Source: Pezizomycotina sp. ARF18 | Taxonomy: Eukaryota; Ascomycota | Assembly: GCA_002224055.1 (NCBI GenBank) | Contig: AZLU01000054.1 | Span: forward strand, 91,950 to 155,949 | Reading direction: 5' to 3' | Length of the DNA: 64,000 nucleotides | Shown here: piece after piece, positions 1-12,223 of the stretch | How the letters are laid out: the number at the start of each line of letters is the position of its first letter | Position numbering within the stretch: the stretch's first letter is position 1 | Notes under the pieces: generated by a model | The model's input: the letters and a program-made list of their open reading frames with translations, nothing else | Told to the model about the DNA's origin: nothing | Database searches by the model: none | Made by a program: the position numbers and the translations under genes

Positions 1-395
1 CAGTACAGCCACTTGAAGTGCGTATGATCCATGCCCTGCAGCTTTTCTAGGAAATCGAGATGGCGAGGAACTGTGTTCTGAAAAAGCTTCAGGTAGAGGT
101 TATAAGAATACGCCTGTACAAGCTACATTCTGAGCATTGCCCTCAAACAGCGAATCGGTTGGCTTTAGCTGTAGCTATCTCTGCATAGCGCAATTCGCCA
201 CATTATCCGTCTCCAAAGCAGTTCAGCGGTTCCTCTCGCTTTGGTCAGATCTGAAACAGCTACAAGCAGAGTTTTTGGTTACTTACCTCTGGTACAATCT
301 GCTCTAGCAAGGACAAGACTAGCCTCAATTTAAAAGGGGAAATATTTCTATTCCACGCAATACCGAGAAGAAGAAAAAAGCAAAACCGGCCATTC
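1..395 (-). CDS. Unidentified gene, 5' part, runs off the window edge
   Basis: On the minus strand positions 1-119 read as an uninterrupted stretch of about 39 residues without low complexity, containing NLYLKLFQNTVPRHLDFLEK and ending GMDHTHFKWLY at the window edge. Upstream, around 280-325, a second short exon reads LRLVLSLLEQIVPE and is followed directly by a GTAAGT donor, so the two blocks are probably joined by an intron of about 150 bp. A possible start codon lies near 395, but one frameshift separates it from the first exon. I do not recognise the family. The residue composition is that of a helical globular protein. The start is uncertain; the coding nature of 1-119 is fairly likely. 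Confidence 0.4.
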
Positions 396-2256
396 TCCTC
401 CCAAAAACAAGTAGCAGACGACGAGAAGGAAAAATAGAAGGGTTGAAGAAGGGCTCCAAAGGGGGAGGAAATCTGAAAGCTATTTGGATTTTATTTCTGA
501 CCGTCTTGCTTTCTGTCTTCTTTCTTCCTCCTGTCTTTCCTCAGTCATGATCAATGAAAGCCCTGGAAGGGAGCTTATCAGTTATTATTACTGTCCTCAT
601 CACCTTTTACTTCTCCTTTATTCTTACCTATCCTTTCTACTTCTTTCCTTTTGCTCTCCTTTTTACTTGCTGTCGCGTAGTCTCATCTTCCTCAGGATTT
701 TCCATTGCCGCTTTTTCTGACGGAGGGGTTGAAAATATTTCTTTTAAAGAACATTTTAAAAATAAAAATACTTTCCATAATAATAATTTATTCGAGCTAA
801 CAACAAACTCGCACCCTAAAACAGAGCAGTAGTAAATTTCTGGCGCACACCACCGATAACATCAAACCCAGTTTTTTAATACTTAGTTCATTCCCTACCT
901 CTCGTTCATTTCACTCCTCTAACTCAACCGTCATCACCTCACGACGACTCCATTTCGCTCTTTCTCCCTCATTCTTCCCTTAACGCTTCATTGCGCCCCC
1001 GTTCGAACATAGCCTTAGAAAGGAAAGCGGACGATCCGTATATATCTCGTTCGTTCTTCCTTCAATTCGTGGTCTCTCGAGTTTTTTTTTTCGTACTCAC
1101 TACCGACAGCCACCAGGAAAAAAAAAATTTTTTTCATCTCTCCTCAAGCGTCAACCTTCGTGGGGGACGCCTGCGTCTTCCAAGTTTTCTTGCACTTTTT
1201 CTTCCTTGATATATTTTTCCCCCCTTTTCCTCTCTTCTCCTGCAAACTTAACCTCCCTTCTGCTTCATCCCGCCGTCGTTATTTCCTCTTCCACCCGGCT
1301 GCCTTCAGTGGATTTACTCTATTTCTCCTCTTTGTCTTCATCTGCAAGACCTTTCGCTGGCTGCAGACTGCAGTTTCAATTTCGATCCACCACCGACAAG
1401 AAATTTTAATCTTCAGGAACAGAAAGCAGAGCTCAAAAAAGGACGTACGAAGACATGGTTATCTCGTTTTGTTCTAACTGTTTCTCGCGCGCTCTCTTAT
1501 TGCCTCCAACGAACCTTAATTCTCTCCACCAATAGTGGTAACAGTTCACTTGTTCCTCCTGCTTTTCTGTTCACTTTTGGCTATAAGTCGTCGGTCGCTT
1601 CAAAAAAACGTTTCGCAAGGTCTAGCTGCAAACGATACGATCGCGTGCCTCTTTTTTTATTACGCTATTCATCGTACTGCCAATTGCAGAAATTCACGGA
1701 CAGGGATTTCTTAAAGCAGCGAACAGAATAACAATCTAAATTTGTATTTTATTCATTACACAACAATATTTTTAAAAAAAAAAAAAAAAAAAAAAATTTT
1801 GAGACCGAAGCAAGAGACCCATCTTCGGGCTTCATCTCTTTACCCTTCTTTTTTTCCCCAATCTTGACAACAATAATCTCTGCTACACGGGATTATGTTA
1901 TCCTGAAATTTTTTTTTTTTTTCTTCTGTATATTCAACTTTTTTGCTTCGCTTTCCTTTTCTTTTTTTCCTTTTTTTTTCTCTAACTTCCGGACGGAGCC
2001 AACCCTTAAATAATTTATCTTTTTTTCTCTCTCAACTCTCCTCATCCACCAACCAACCTTAGATAAAATACGGTTTCAAAGCTATTCACATCGCACAGAT
2101 CCACTCCTTTTAATCTCTCCTCACGAACAAGCACAATAACAGATCCTCATTCATCTCTTGCCTTGTCTATCACATTCCCCTTTCGCTACGAACCAAGGAA
2201 AAATAAAAATACATTGTCTCTCTGTAGATGATCCGCTTTTTCTGATAAAGCGGACC
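396..2256. other. Gene-free pyrimidine-rich spacer upstream of SET1
   Basis: About 1.9 kb with strongly C/T-rich plus-strand composition and several T runs. Short open frames here are low-complexity Phe/Ser/Leu strings with no family resemblance. It lies between a minus-strand gene and plus-strand SET1, so it should carry two divergent promoters and the SET1 leader. At 1769-1800 a 23-nt A run is flanked by T runs on both sides. No TATA box or other site can be assigned with confidence. Confidence 0.5.
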
Positions 2257-5200
2257 ATGTCGCGGCGGCTGGCTACGCGGATTTCTCCCGATCGGCCATC
2301 GTGCTGCTGGAGAAAGATAGGATCTCAAGGAAAGATTGGTAGCCCATTCCCCTCTCGCGCACGAGAACGATCAGAGCATCCGCGCGAACACTTATGAAAC
2401 CCTATGACTAATGGCCTACCACCAAAGCCGACGCCGAAACCGCTGGTGGCAATGGGTGCTCGACCGCGGCGTCCGGCACGACGATACCAACACCCAAGAC
2501 GGACGAGTACGATGGCGAACTTGCGACCACGTCAAGCTCATCGTCGTATCTGCTCCACTATGAACTCTCACACCTAATAAACATCTACTCTTACACCAAT
2601 TACTCCACCTCCTGGACCTTCAAGCTCCCCTATCTCAAACCAACATGATAGTCGCCTCAACGCATCGTCCCACGCTAAGAGCAGAAAGAATCGTACAAGA
2701 AGCCGGTTTTGCCTGACAAAAACTACAAAATCATCTACGATCTGACCTTGACCGTTCACTGCAGAAGAAAAATGGTGGTAAGCCTCTGTATAGATTTGAT
2801 GGCGCCGATGTAAGTCAAATTTCTTTTTAAATTGTCAACGAGCGGTGCTGCGAACCAATGCCTTTCCCCCACAAAATTGCGTAAAGCGCACAAGCTAATT
2901 CGCGAATGTTACTGCTAATTTTAACATGCACGCCGAAAGGACGGAAACTCAGGCACCGGTAAAGATCCAAGCTATGATTGCGAACTACCACCTTGGCCCA
3001 CTAAGGAAAGAAACGCCTAAGAAGATGTCCGTACGAGGTCCACTGGCCGTATGACGAAAACTCGGTCGGGCCAGGTCCCCCAACACAGATCTAATATCCG
3101 GACTAAGTCAATTACAAACCTCCCACGACGTTGCAATGTACTTCAGACCGTATGGCGAGATCGCTGAGCTCGACTTAAAGGTGGATCCGCATCGGTGCTT
3201 CAATGGCCTTGCAGTATTAAGTACCGCAGCAGCCGATCCAACCCAATTCTTGCCGCCGAATGCGCCAAACGAGCCGTCAAGGATGGCGATGGTTTCAAAA
3301 TAGGTGAAGTCCAAATAAAGGTGGAGCTCGATCGAGACGGACACAAATGCAGAAAGCTCCTTGAACGACGCTTACGGAAGAAACGAAAACGGGAGGAAGC
3401 TACCGCGAAAAAGGCAATGGAGCAGCAGCGACTCAAGGAAGCTTCCAGATCATCAATAAATGCGGCAGATCATTCTTACCATCGACGGGGCTATAGCCCG
3501 AAGGCGATCGCAGGATTAAACAACGACGCTAGACGTTATCGGTGACGATCCTTACATTTTCATTGCGGATCGATGGGTACCGGCCGACGACAAGTTTGTT
3601 CTCACCTTAGGGTCGACTTAGGAAGTACGACTGGGAAAGGTCCTGCTTGATCAGAAGGGTTACTATATACAATTCGCCAGGTTTTCGGATGCGGATCATG
3701 CTATCGGTCGTGCAACGGCGATCCTCTTTTCACGTATAGATGGTGATGGAGCTCCATAAGGAAACAGGAAAGACGACGGAAGATTAGCGTTATGGACCGG
3801 TACAGGGCAGACGAATATCGCCCTGGCAGAGACGAGCCGGCCAGGAGCCACGATGACCGAGATTCCAGGAGAAAGTCGTCGGCCGCTGCGGACCGGTAGA
3901 AGTCGCTACTCAAGCCTCATGGCTGAGCTCAAGAAGGTTCTCATGCAGGATATCAAGAAACGAGTCGCAGCTCCAATGATCTACGACGTTTTTGATGTTG
4001 AGGTCAAGAAGCAGCAACAGGCGGCACAAGCAACTGCGAAGGAAGCAGAAGCCTCATTCCCGTCTCCATCGATAATTCCAGAGCTTTCAATCACGCCAGC
4101 ATCGGGCAAGAAGGGCACGCTAGCATCCTCAATGCGAGCAACTTTCAGCCCTTCCGCGTTTCAAGAAAAAGGAATCCGTCATCAAAGCAAGAGAAGAGAA
4201 TAAAGCTAATCTCGCAAAGAAGAAGCGGCCTGCTAAGAAGTCAGAAGTTCGTGGACTGCACCATTTGCTCAATCGCTATCAGTCTGACGATTCTGACAAC
4301 GATTCCGGGCTTGAACATCAACGGCGAGAAGAGTTTTCCTCGACGCAGGCGATCATGACGATGATTCTTCATCCTTCACGCCAAGGACGAACCGTGAAAA
4401 GGATACACCCTTACGGAATTAATGCAAAGGAAAAAAGTAGACGCATCTCGGATGCAGGAGGAACTTGTTTCGTCAGAGGAGGAGGAAGAAGCGGTGGAAG
4501 ATCAAGACGATATTCTGGAAAAGCTCGATGAGTTAGCCAACGAAGAACGCCGGTCTGAGATGAAGAAGCATAAAGCCCGGCGAGAGTTGAAACAACCCTC
4601 CCTTCCACCTTCATCCGTCGATATTGATATGGAGGACGAAGAACCCGAAGAATCAGAATCTTCCGACGACGAGAGACCAAGGGAAATAAAATTCCAGGAG
4701 CCCGTCGCATACTCTCCTAGCGATGAGGAGGAAGAACTTGACGAGGTAGAGCTTGTACCAGTACCAGACATCGCACGGGATCGATCACCGATACCCTCTG
4801 AGAGACTGGATACAAACGACCTTAAAGCTTTGAAGGCCGATGAGGTTCTACCCACCGGCCCCGTGATGAACAGGAGCCACTCCCGACCGTCGAGACAGAG
4901 AATGATGAAACGGTCAAAGAAACGAAGCCGAAGAGAAAAAGAAAGGAAAGCGGTTGACGGCGAAGAAGAAACAAACCAAGAAGAAGGAACTCCTAACGGT
5001 TCCGAAGCCTGATGAAGATGGGGAGGAAGAACGGGAGAACCTGCATCTGCCCAGAGCCTGTAGCGAGCCACAGATCCCATGGACCATCTCCACTCCAACT
5101 CCAACTCCCAATCAAAGACGACAATGAAATATCCTTGATCTGGACGGTATTCAAAATCTCGTTAAGGATGATGAAGATTTTGAATTCATGAGGCTTGCGC

Positions 5201-6338
5201 TCCAAGGCGTTGAAGAAGCGGATGTTGGCGATCCTGCCCTGTGGGCTTACAGGCAGAAAGAGGTTAAAGCCATTAACCGTGATGGTCACAGAGGTAAAAT
5301 CCACTACCCCTTTTTCTCTTATCTTAAATACGACAAGGACTACTATGAGAGGACTAGGGAATGTGCAAAGCACTCTCGCTTTTCATCTGTTTTGTTTATT
5401 TTCTCTCTTAACCTTTATCTCTTGAGGCATGGATAGACGCTAAGGCAATTTTACTTACTATTATTTTATACCTCATATAGGAACTATCAAAGAGCACTTC
5501 GTCCATGAAGGTTTACAAACCAAACCCAACGGGCAGCGCTAGGACGGAAGGCTACTACAAGGTACCGGACTCTGAGAAGTCTCAGTATCTCCCTCACCGA
5601 ATACGCCTCGCCAAACAAGCTGCGGACCGAAAAGCTGCTTCGACCTCGAAATCTACCGTTCGAGCAAAGAAGCAGCGTACAAGTCAATAACAATTCTCGA
5701 GGTTCCTCTCGTGCCAATCGCATTACAATTAGGCGCTTTGCGGCCGAGATAAACCTCCAGAAGCAAGCTCTGCAAGCCGATACCGACGTGTTCAGCTTTA
5801 ATCAGTTAAAGAAGAGGAAAAAACCCGTCAAATTCGGCCGGTCTGCAATTCACAGTTGGGGTCTTTACGCGATGGAAAATATTGCTGGCAATGAAATGAT
5901 TATCGAGTACGTCGGCGAGATCGTCCGGCAGCAGGTCGCTGATATGCGCGAGAAGAAGTATATGCAGATGGGCATTGTAGCAGCTATCTTTTCCGCATCG
6001 ACGAGACAACGGTCATCGATGCCACGAAGAAGGGCGGCATTGCCCGCTTCATCAACCACAGTTGCACGCCTAACTGTACTGCAAAGATTATCAAAGTCGA
6101 GGGGTAAGCGTATTGTCATATATGCCCTACGTGACATACAAGCAAGTAAGTGCCATCGGACATCGCTCTAGAGGATCTAATTATTCCTTCACTTTTTTTT
6201 GGTGGCCTTTGCGCTAACGTCGTTCACCATCTAGATGAGGAACTTACTTACGACTACAAATTCGAACGTGAGCTCGATAGCTCTGAACGTATCCCTTGTC
6301 TTTGCGGGTCGAGCGGCTGCAAAGGTTTCCTCAACTAA
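2257..6338 (+). CDS. SET1: Histone H3 lysine-4 methyltransferase Set1 (COMPASS catalytic subunit)
   Basis: Catalytic subunit of COMPASS, methylating H3K4 at active genes in the nucleus. In order I see: an RRM-like region near 3100-3400 ([17 protein letters not shown], then [20 protein letters not shown]); a second RRM-like segment at 3545-3720 ([20 protein letters not shown]); a long acidic/Lys-rich linker (3850-5010); the N-SET region ([20 protein letters not shown] at 5540-5600); and the SET domain ([41 protein letters not shown]). It closes with the post-SET cysteines [13 protein letters not shown] and a stop at 6336-6338. An intron at 6146-6234 interrupts the SET domain (GTAAGT...CTAG). 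Several 1-nt frameshifts split it, e.g. inside the SET domain near 5985. Start chosen at the first ATG before the conserved N-terminus; a later start is possible. Length (~1,200 aa) fits the family. Confidence 0.9.
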
Positions 6339-7417
6339 TTGTCCCTTTTCTTATTCCGACCAATCGATGTCCTTCACGGCTTTGTTCCTTATCGATTCCA
6401 ATACCACCTCATCGTCTCGATTACTCATGCCCTCTTCGGAATGCAGGTTCATGCGATTTACTGTTTAACGATTTATGATTTTTCTAACTTTAGAACCACT
6501 AATGGATTCTCCTGGCGTACTAAAACTTTGGGCTGCACTCAATAGTATAGATCTTTCTTGATTTTCAGCGATCTTCTGTTTGTTTTCTTCTTGTTTCTAT
6601 TTCCGTTGATCTATACTATTTTTTCTCTTTCTATCTTCACATGTTTCTTCGCCTCACGGGTGTCATTCTGGAAAAGTCTTTCCACTCAGTAGCGGATATT
6701 CACCGCTGCCACAGAGTATCCTCTTCTTTTTGGACATATCCTCCGGTTTGAATTCCCAGCCCTGTACAACGGCTTTTCTACGTTCGAACTCCTTTTTCTT
6801 TTTCTTTTTCTTTTTCTTTTTTTTTTTTTTTTTTGTGAATTTTGAAGCCTGCTTCGATTTGTACATTCCTACCTCTCTTTCTACTTCTTTCGCATGTCTG
6901 TCTCTTCCTTTCTCTCTTAATCACGATTGTTGTTGCATAACGGTGTTCTCTGCACGGAAATATACGTCTCCTATCTCTTTGATGTACATGCACATTTCTT
7001 TTTCTCTTCTCTCCCTATCCCCCGTCTCTTAATGTCTAAAATCTGGGATGAAACGCGCTTCTCGAATCTTCCTCCTTTTCTCTGCTATTCAGACAACTCT
7101 CTGACCTACAATCAAAAAAGTACACAACCTCGCTCGATACTTCCATACTTTAGCCCACTTGCCTGTTGGGAAGTTTACTGTTTTTTTTTATAGTTGGATC
7201 ATCCCGTCTGGTCGCCATATTTTCAACAGGCGCAACGGCTCTCCTTTTTTTCCTCTTCCTCTTATTCACCTATTTTTTTTTTCTTTTTCTTCCTTTTTTC
7301 TTCCTTTTAACAACATATACCCTAGGTGAGCTTTAGGCTTAGTCTCTTTTTTTCTCCAAACGATTGTCATTAATAGTCCGCCTCTCTTCTTATCAACAAC
7401 AGGACATAAGGTTTCTT

Positions 7418-7456
<39 letters not shown>

Positions 7457-8345
7457 CAATATGCGTTTTTTTAACTACTACATGTAACGTTAAGTTCTGT
7501 AACAAAAAACATAAGGAAATAGGAAATGTAAGTGAAAGGGAGAATTTTATGTTTTTTTATGACAAGCTTTTTAAAAGGAATTACAAAACACGGATATTGG
7601 TATATTATTGAGAGTGATGGCGATATCGAGCTGAGATTAGTTTTGTTTTTTTGAGTTGTGATTATCAATATATGAGATATATCTGAGAACTAAGACTTAG
7701 ATGGATATAATTACAAGAGCCAGAGAGTAGGGATATATTCGTTTTGATTTTTCTTGGAGTGGAAAGAGATTATTTGAAATGATACAAAACGTACATCGTC
7801 GAACGCTGTTACGCTTCTGAGAAACTTGGAAACGAAAGGCCCCTTTTAGCTGGAGCTATTATTAAAGAAACAACGATTAAGCTGTAGTACTCGAACAAAG
7901 TAAAAGGCAAAGGCAAACGAAAAAAAAAAAAAAAAAAAAAAAGCCAATCGAACCTCCCACCCGATCATGATAAAACGAAAAGGAGCAAAGGAAAGAAGAA
8001 ATGAAAATACGATTTTTATCCTAAAACGCCGCGAATGATATTAACAGCTTTCCTTTTTTTGGAGGTCCCGCGCAAACAGAAGTACGAGTCGCAATGATAA
8101 TAATAAAGCTAATTATGCTTTGAAATACTTCACCGACCACTGCACAAGCGGCAACCATGCTCCTATTGAGCTTCAGAACAAAAAGAATTAAAGAATGCTC
8201 TGTATCATGTACTAAGCCCCAAGGAAGAAAAGATAAGAATTAAGGAAAGCGAATTTTATGTGGAGAGGATAATGACATTTTTGGGGAAGTAGAAAAGAGG
8301 AGAACACGCGAGCGTCTGAAAGAAGAGGGGGGATTCAAGATGACA
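6339..8345. other. Spacer between convergent SET1 and DUF1917 genes
   Basis: 2 kb holding the 3' regions of two convergent genes. It is T-rich near SET1 and A-rich near the minus-strand gene, as expected for 3' UTR and terminator DNA. It contains poly(T) tracts at 6797-6834, a CT dinucleotide repeat at 7432-7453 and a poly(A) run near 7920-7942. Open frames are low complexity; no gene seen. Confidence 0.5.
7432..7453. repeat. CT dinucleotide microsatellite
   Basis: Eleven consecutive CT units in the spacer downstream of SET1. Directly visible; likely length-polymorphic. Confidence 0.9.
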
Positions 8346-9800
8346 TTAAAATTTGCTCAACTTGTCCGTTGACGAGCCTGCCGTCGTGGGAGCTTCGAAG
8401 CCATCATCTGTCGTCTCGTCGTCCAGAGTGCCATTAGTTGTAGCTTTTCCTTGCTTGCTGCTCGTGTCTATCTTCTTGATTGTTTTCAGCTTTTGCTGGC
8501 TATTCTTCTTGAGCACCCCCTTAACCGCTTTTTGTCTTCTTCCGGGTCGCAATCATCCTGAGTTGAATCCGAGTCTGCGGCTTTTCCTTCTTTTGAGCTT
8601 TGGTTTCCGTTTTTGTTATTGCTTCTCGAATTTTGACCTTCTGGAAACTTGTTTTGGTCTCCTTCGTCGGTATCGAGTCTCCAACCAAATTTCGCCTTGC
8701 CCTCTTTGCCACGGCCGGTGCGAAATCGTCACTGGAATCCGAATCCGAGCTCTCTATCGCGCCCATTTTCTCTTAGCAGCCTCTTTTGCCGCTCCTGCAG
8801 CCTCCCGTTTCTTCCTGTGGAAATCTTCCTTTTGGCGGCAATCTCATCCTTCGAAAAAAAGCTACTCGGGTTCCATATCGACGCCGACATCTTCGAAGGG
8901 TGCGCGGCGTCGAGCCCTGCAATGGTGTATAAATCCGGCTTCGCCGTCTGGGGAACGAGCGCGTGCTGGGAGACAAGAACGTCCAGGACTTCCTTCGCGT
9001 CGTCCGCGTTGAATATGTCGGGTATGTAAACGCAGAGCACGAACCTTGGTCGCCGCCACCCTCGCCAATGCGGATAGCGCCTTCCCTGCACTCGCCCGCC
9101 GTTGCAATCTTCATGCAGTGGACTTTGGTCTTACTCAGCCCGCCTTTCAGCATCGACATGGACAGGTCCGGAAGACGCCGTCGCAGTTCTCCTTCGACAG
9201 GAAGTATATCCACTTCCCGCACGTGAGGCGGTGCTTCTTCGCGATGGCTTCGAGCTCCTCCTTCGCTCCCGGTACATCTCCTCCCGCTGGACTTTTTTGC
9301 TGCGGGGGTTCGCTTTGCTCGGGCGGACTGGAATATCCGGGTCGGATTCGATCTGGGCGTAGCCTACGTGCAATCATCGAGAACTCGTAATGCTGCTTCA
9401 TAGGCGGCGGTGTGATCCTCTTCGGTCGATGGCGGCGTTCCGTCTTTCCAGTCGGCTCTGGGGAGTTAAGGTGTCCAATGTTAGCTCTTTAACTTTTTAT
9501 CACCTTAATTTGTGATGGACGATGCAAAAAGAAAAGGTGGGTAAACTCCATTATGGAGACAAATGGTAAAAAATAAACACAATTCCTTGCGTACCTGATC
9601 CAAATCCATGGCCCTTTCGAGCTGTCCGTCAGCGACGGAACATTCTTATTTAAAATCGTTGGAGTCCTCGTTTGATCAGGTCTCTCGTTGTTCCGGTAGA
9701 TGTGAAATGTCAGATCGCGATCGGTGACTGGTTCGCCTGGCCACATAGAGTCGTAATGGGGGATGTGTAGGTTCCTCGAAGAGCTATCTTTCCTTTTCAT
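8346..9800 (-). CDS. DUF1917 / BLES03-like protein (UPF0696 family)
   Basis: Cytosolic-type family of unknown biochemical role with an eIF4E-like fold (human C11orf68/BLES03 is the known member; this is family knowledge). The conserved core is present: CGKWIYFLSKENCDGV at 9150-9200, then CVYIPDIFNADDAKEVLDVL and KPDLYTIAGLDAAHPSKMSA at 8890-9040, then SIWNPSSFF. N-terminal residues (exon ending GPWIWIRYA) lie at 9600-9800, followed by an intron. The C-terminal tail is Ser/Asp/Lys-rich and ends DKLSKF with a stop at 8346-8348. At least two frameshifts separate the blocks. The start at 9800 is the first ATG of the N-terminal exon and may not be the true one. Function beyond the family match is not inferable. 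Confidence 0.72.
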
Positions 9801-12223
9801 TCTGATTAGAGTGGAAAACGAAAGGTGGTATTGAGTAATATGGTAGACAATTCGGATTCCAAACGAACCTCGAGCTCAGGTTCCAATCTGTAGAATGTTT
9901 TCGAAAAGAGCGATGACGGTGAGGTGAATTGAAATGTCAGAAAGAACTGATCTGCTTGCTTGGAAGTTTTTTTTTTTTTTTTTTCCCTCTCTTCCGAGAT
10001 AGAGGGGGTGGGAAGGAGGAGCAACAAAGGGCGAAATATAAAAAAAATAAAAATAAAAATAAAAAATTAAGGCAACAGCAAAAAAGCAACAGCAACAGGC
10101 TCTTTTTTTTCCACTCACAACAACCGCATGCCTTCCTAACCAGAAACGAAGCAGCCAGAAACTCGGTCGCGGTTAAAAACAATTCTCGACCTCGTGAGAA
10201 GTGACATACTTTATTTCATGGACGGATAGATGGATCCTTCCAGGTCGATTTTGGATTTTGTCGAATGCCTTCCACCTTATTCCTTTCCTTTTTATTTTTC
10301 TCTGATTAGTTTCAATTTTTTTTTTTTTTTTTGGCGGGGAATTCTCTTATTTAAAGCTTTATCCAAAAACAGAGTTTCTTTTTAACTGGGAGGGGCAGCT
10401 CGTGTGTGGTGGGGTTTCGTCTCCCATGATTGGCGCACAAACCCTTTCTGCAGCACGCTTAATCCGTGATTCGTCGCGGCGGCAGTTGCCAATGGACGCG
10501 AAGCTGTTCCTATGTATGCAAGGGGGCTTGGGAATAGACCAAAGTCTATAATATCGGTAAGGTACCTGCATCCGGGGCATTCGACTTGAAAGAATCTGGG
10601 CTTTCTCTCTCTTTTTGAATGGCTTTTCATCATTGTACTTTCTGCCTGCCAATCGAGGAGCTTCATGCATACCGATAATGCTTTAGGGCTTGCGATAGGC
10701 CGGCATGCACACAAAGACTGGTAAGTAGAAGGAGAGATACTGATGAACAAGATTAAGCGATGGAAACTCTCTACTTGAAAAGTTATTTGATAGATACCGA
10801 AGTCTTAAACTACTTAACCCTTTGATAGGGCGTTCAAGACTCAGTAGAAAAATTGAGATGGTGAGCTTCATATATGCTCGTATAGTATTGCGCTGACAAT
10901 TCTCTACCGATAAACATAAATTTCTTCATATAAATGCCGCCGCAGCTTGAAGTTCAACAACCGCAATGATGACGCGGGGGAATTAAGTGAATGATTGGCT
11001 TCACACGCAACGAAGGCATGAACCCCCACTTGGTGATGAGGGTTTAGTTTTCAATCAAAGATAAGCGACAACTCAAAGTTTCCAAAGCTCGCTTGTGCAA
11101 ATTCCACCGTGAGAAAATAGCTCCAAAGGCGCGCTGTTATATACACACACAGCTTGCAGATCCGATAAGTGATTTATCGGCTCAACAGCGGGCGACACCA
11201 CTAATTTGCACTATCATGAAATATACATTTGCCGTTCGTTTCCCTAACGGAGGCGGAGTGTGCCGGTTGGCCAATTGGGAGCTACACGCCGCAACGTTTT
11301 ATATTCCCCACGTGTACGAGGAAAAGTCGAGACGAAACGATGACGACTTGTGCATTGCGGGTATCAAAGTGGTTCTACCATCATTTTCCCTTTTCTCGAA
11401 TTGTCCTCGAAATATCCGTCTACCATCGACGTCTAGTTATTATTGCCTTATTTTAATTAATTTCCTCACTGCAAAGAGTAAGTATATTACTAGATAACTT
11501 CGCGTATCTATTCGTTTAAAGAATAAATAGATATTTTATAACGGACGATCAACTTAGATATATATAAGTCCCAGATCTATATTTACATACTCTTTCTTTC
11601 TTTCTTCCCTTCTTTCTAACCTCCAATGCGAACGGTCGTTGGGTTTCCTCCCAGTTCTTTGTTATCATCATCCCCTTGCCAACAACATTCGCGTTATTCA
11701 CTCTTTATTTTAACTCAAAATAACATGTGAAATTTGTCCATCGACAAAATCCCACAACTTCATCAATTTTCTATTCTAACCTAGCATATCATCCGTTCTC
11801 ACGAGAGCTACTTATCGAGTATCTACCTTTCTTCTCCCTCTGTCGTCTTTGGTCGGAGCTGACGAAAGGGGACTATTAAGAAAAATAACAAACCTATTGT
11901 CTGAGCTGAATCTGAAGAAAGTTCGTTGGGGAATTGAAGAAATAATAATATATATAGATAATAGCCGAGTCATTTTTCGCTGCTATTTTAACCTATTTTC
12001 TTCTTGTTTATCAATTCGTCATTCTCTTTTTCATTTGCCCCATCTCATCTCCCTCAACACAACTTGGATCTGTTTTCCCCCTTTCGCAAGGGAAAGTAGT
12101 CCCACAACCCCCCGGACAGGAAACTAATCAAATAATAATATACAATTACTATTCATTCACTATCTCGCTACCACCGTAAAGATAGCTCCCCCTCCCTACT
12201 TCCACTCTTCAAATACGGGCGGA
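9801..12223. other. Long spacer with one weak cysteine-motif candidate
   Basis: 2.4 kb containing poly(T) runs at 9967-9984 and 10317-10332, Phe/Lys-only open frames, and divergent promoters for the flanking genes. On the minus strand 10380-10640 reads PRFFQVECPGC followed by a possible GTACCT donor, faintly like ribosomal protein eS27, but the second cysteine pair of that zinc finger is not found downstream. A 134-codon open frame at 11093-11497 (+) has no recognisable motif. I do not call a gene here. Confidence 0.4.

Noticed and set aside
6663-7032. Open frames with long Phe or Lys runs around 6.8 kb
   Set aside because: They are translations of a poly(T)/poly(A) tract with no conserved sequence either side.
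11093-11497. 134-codon open frame
   Set aside because: No motif, no splice context and AT-rich codons unlike neighbouring genes; likely chance.
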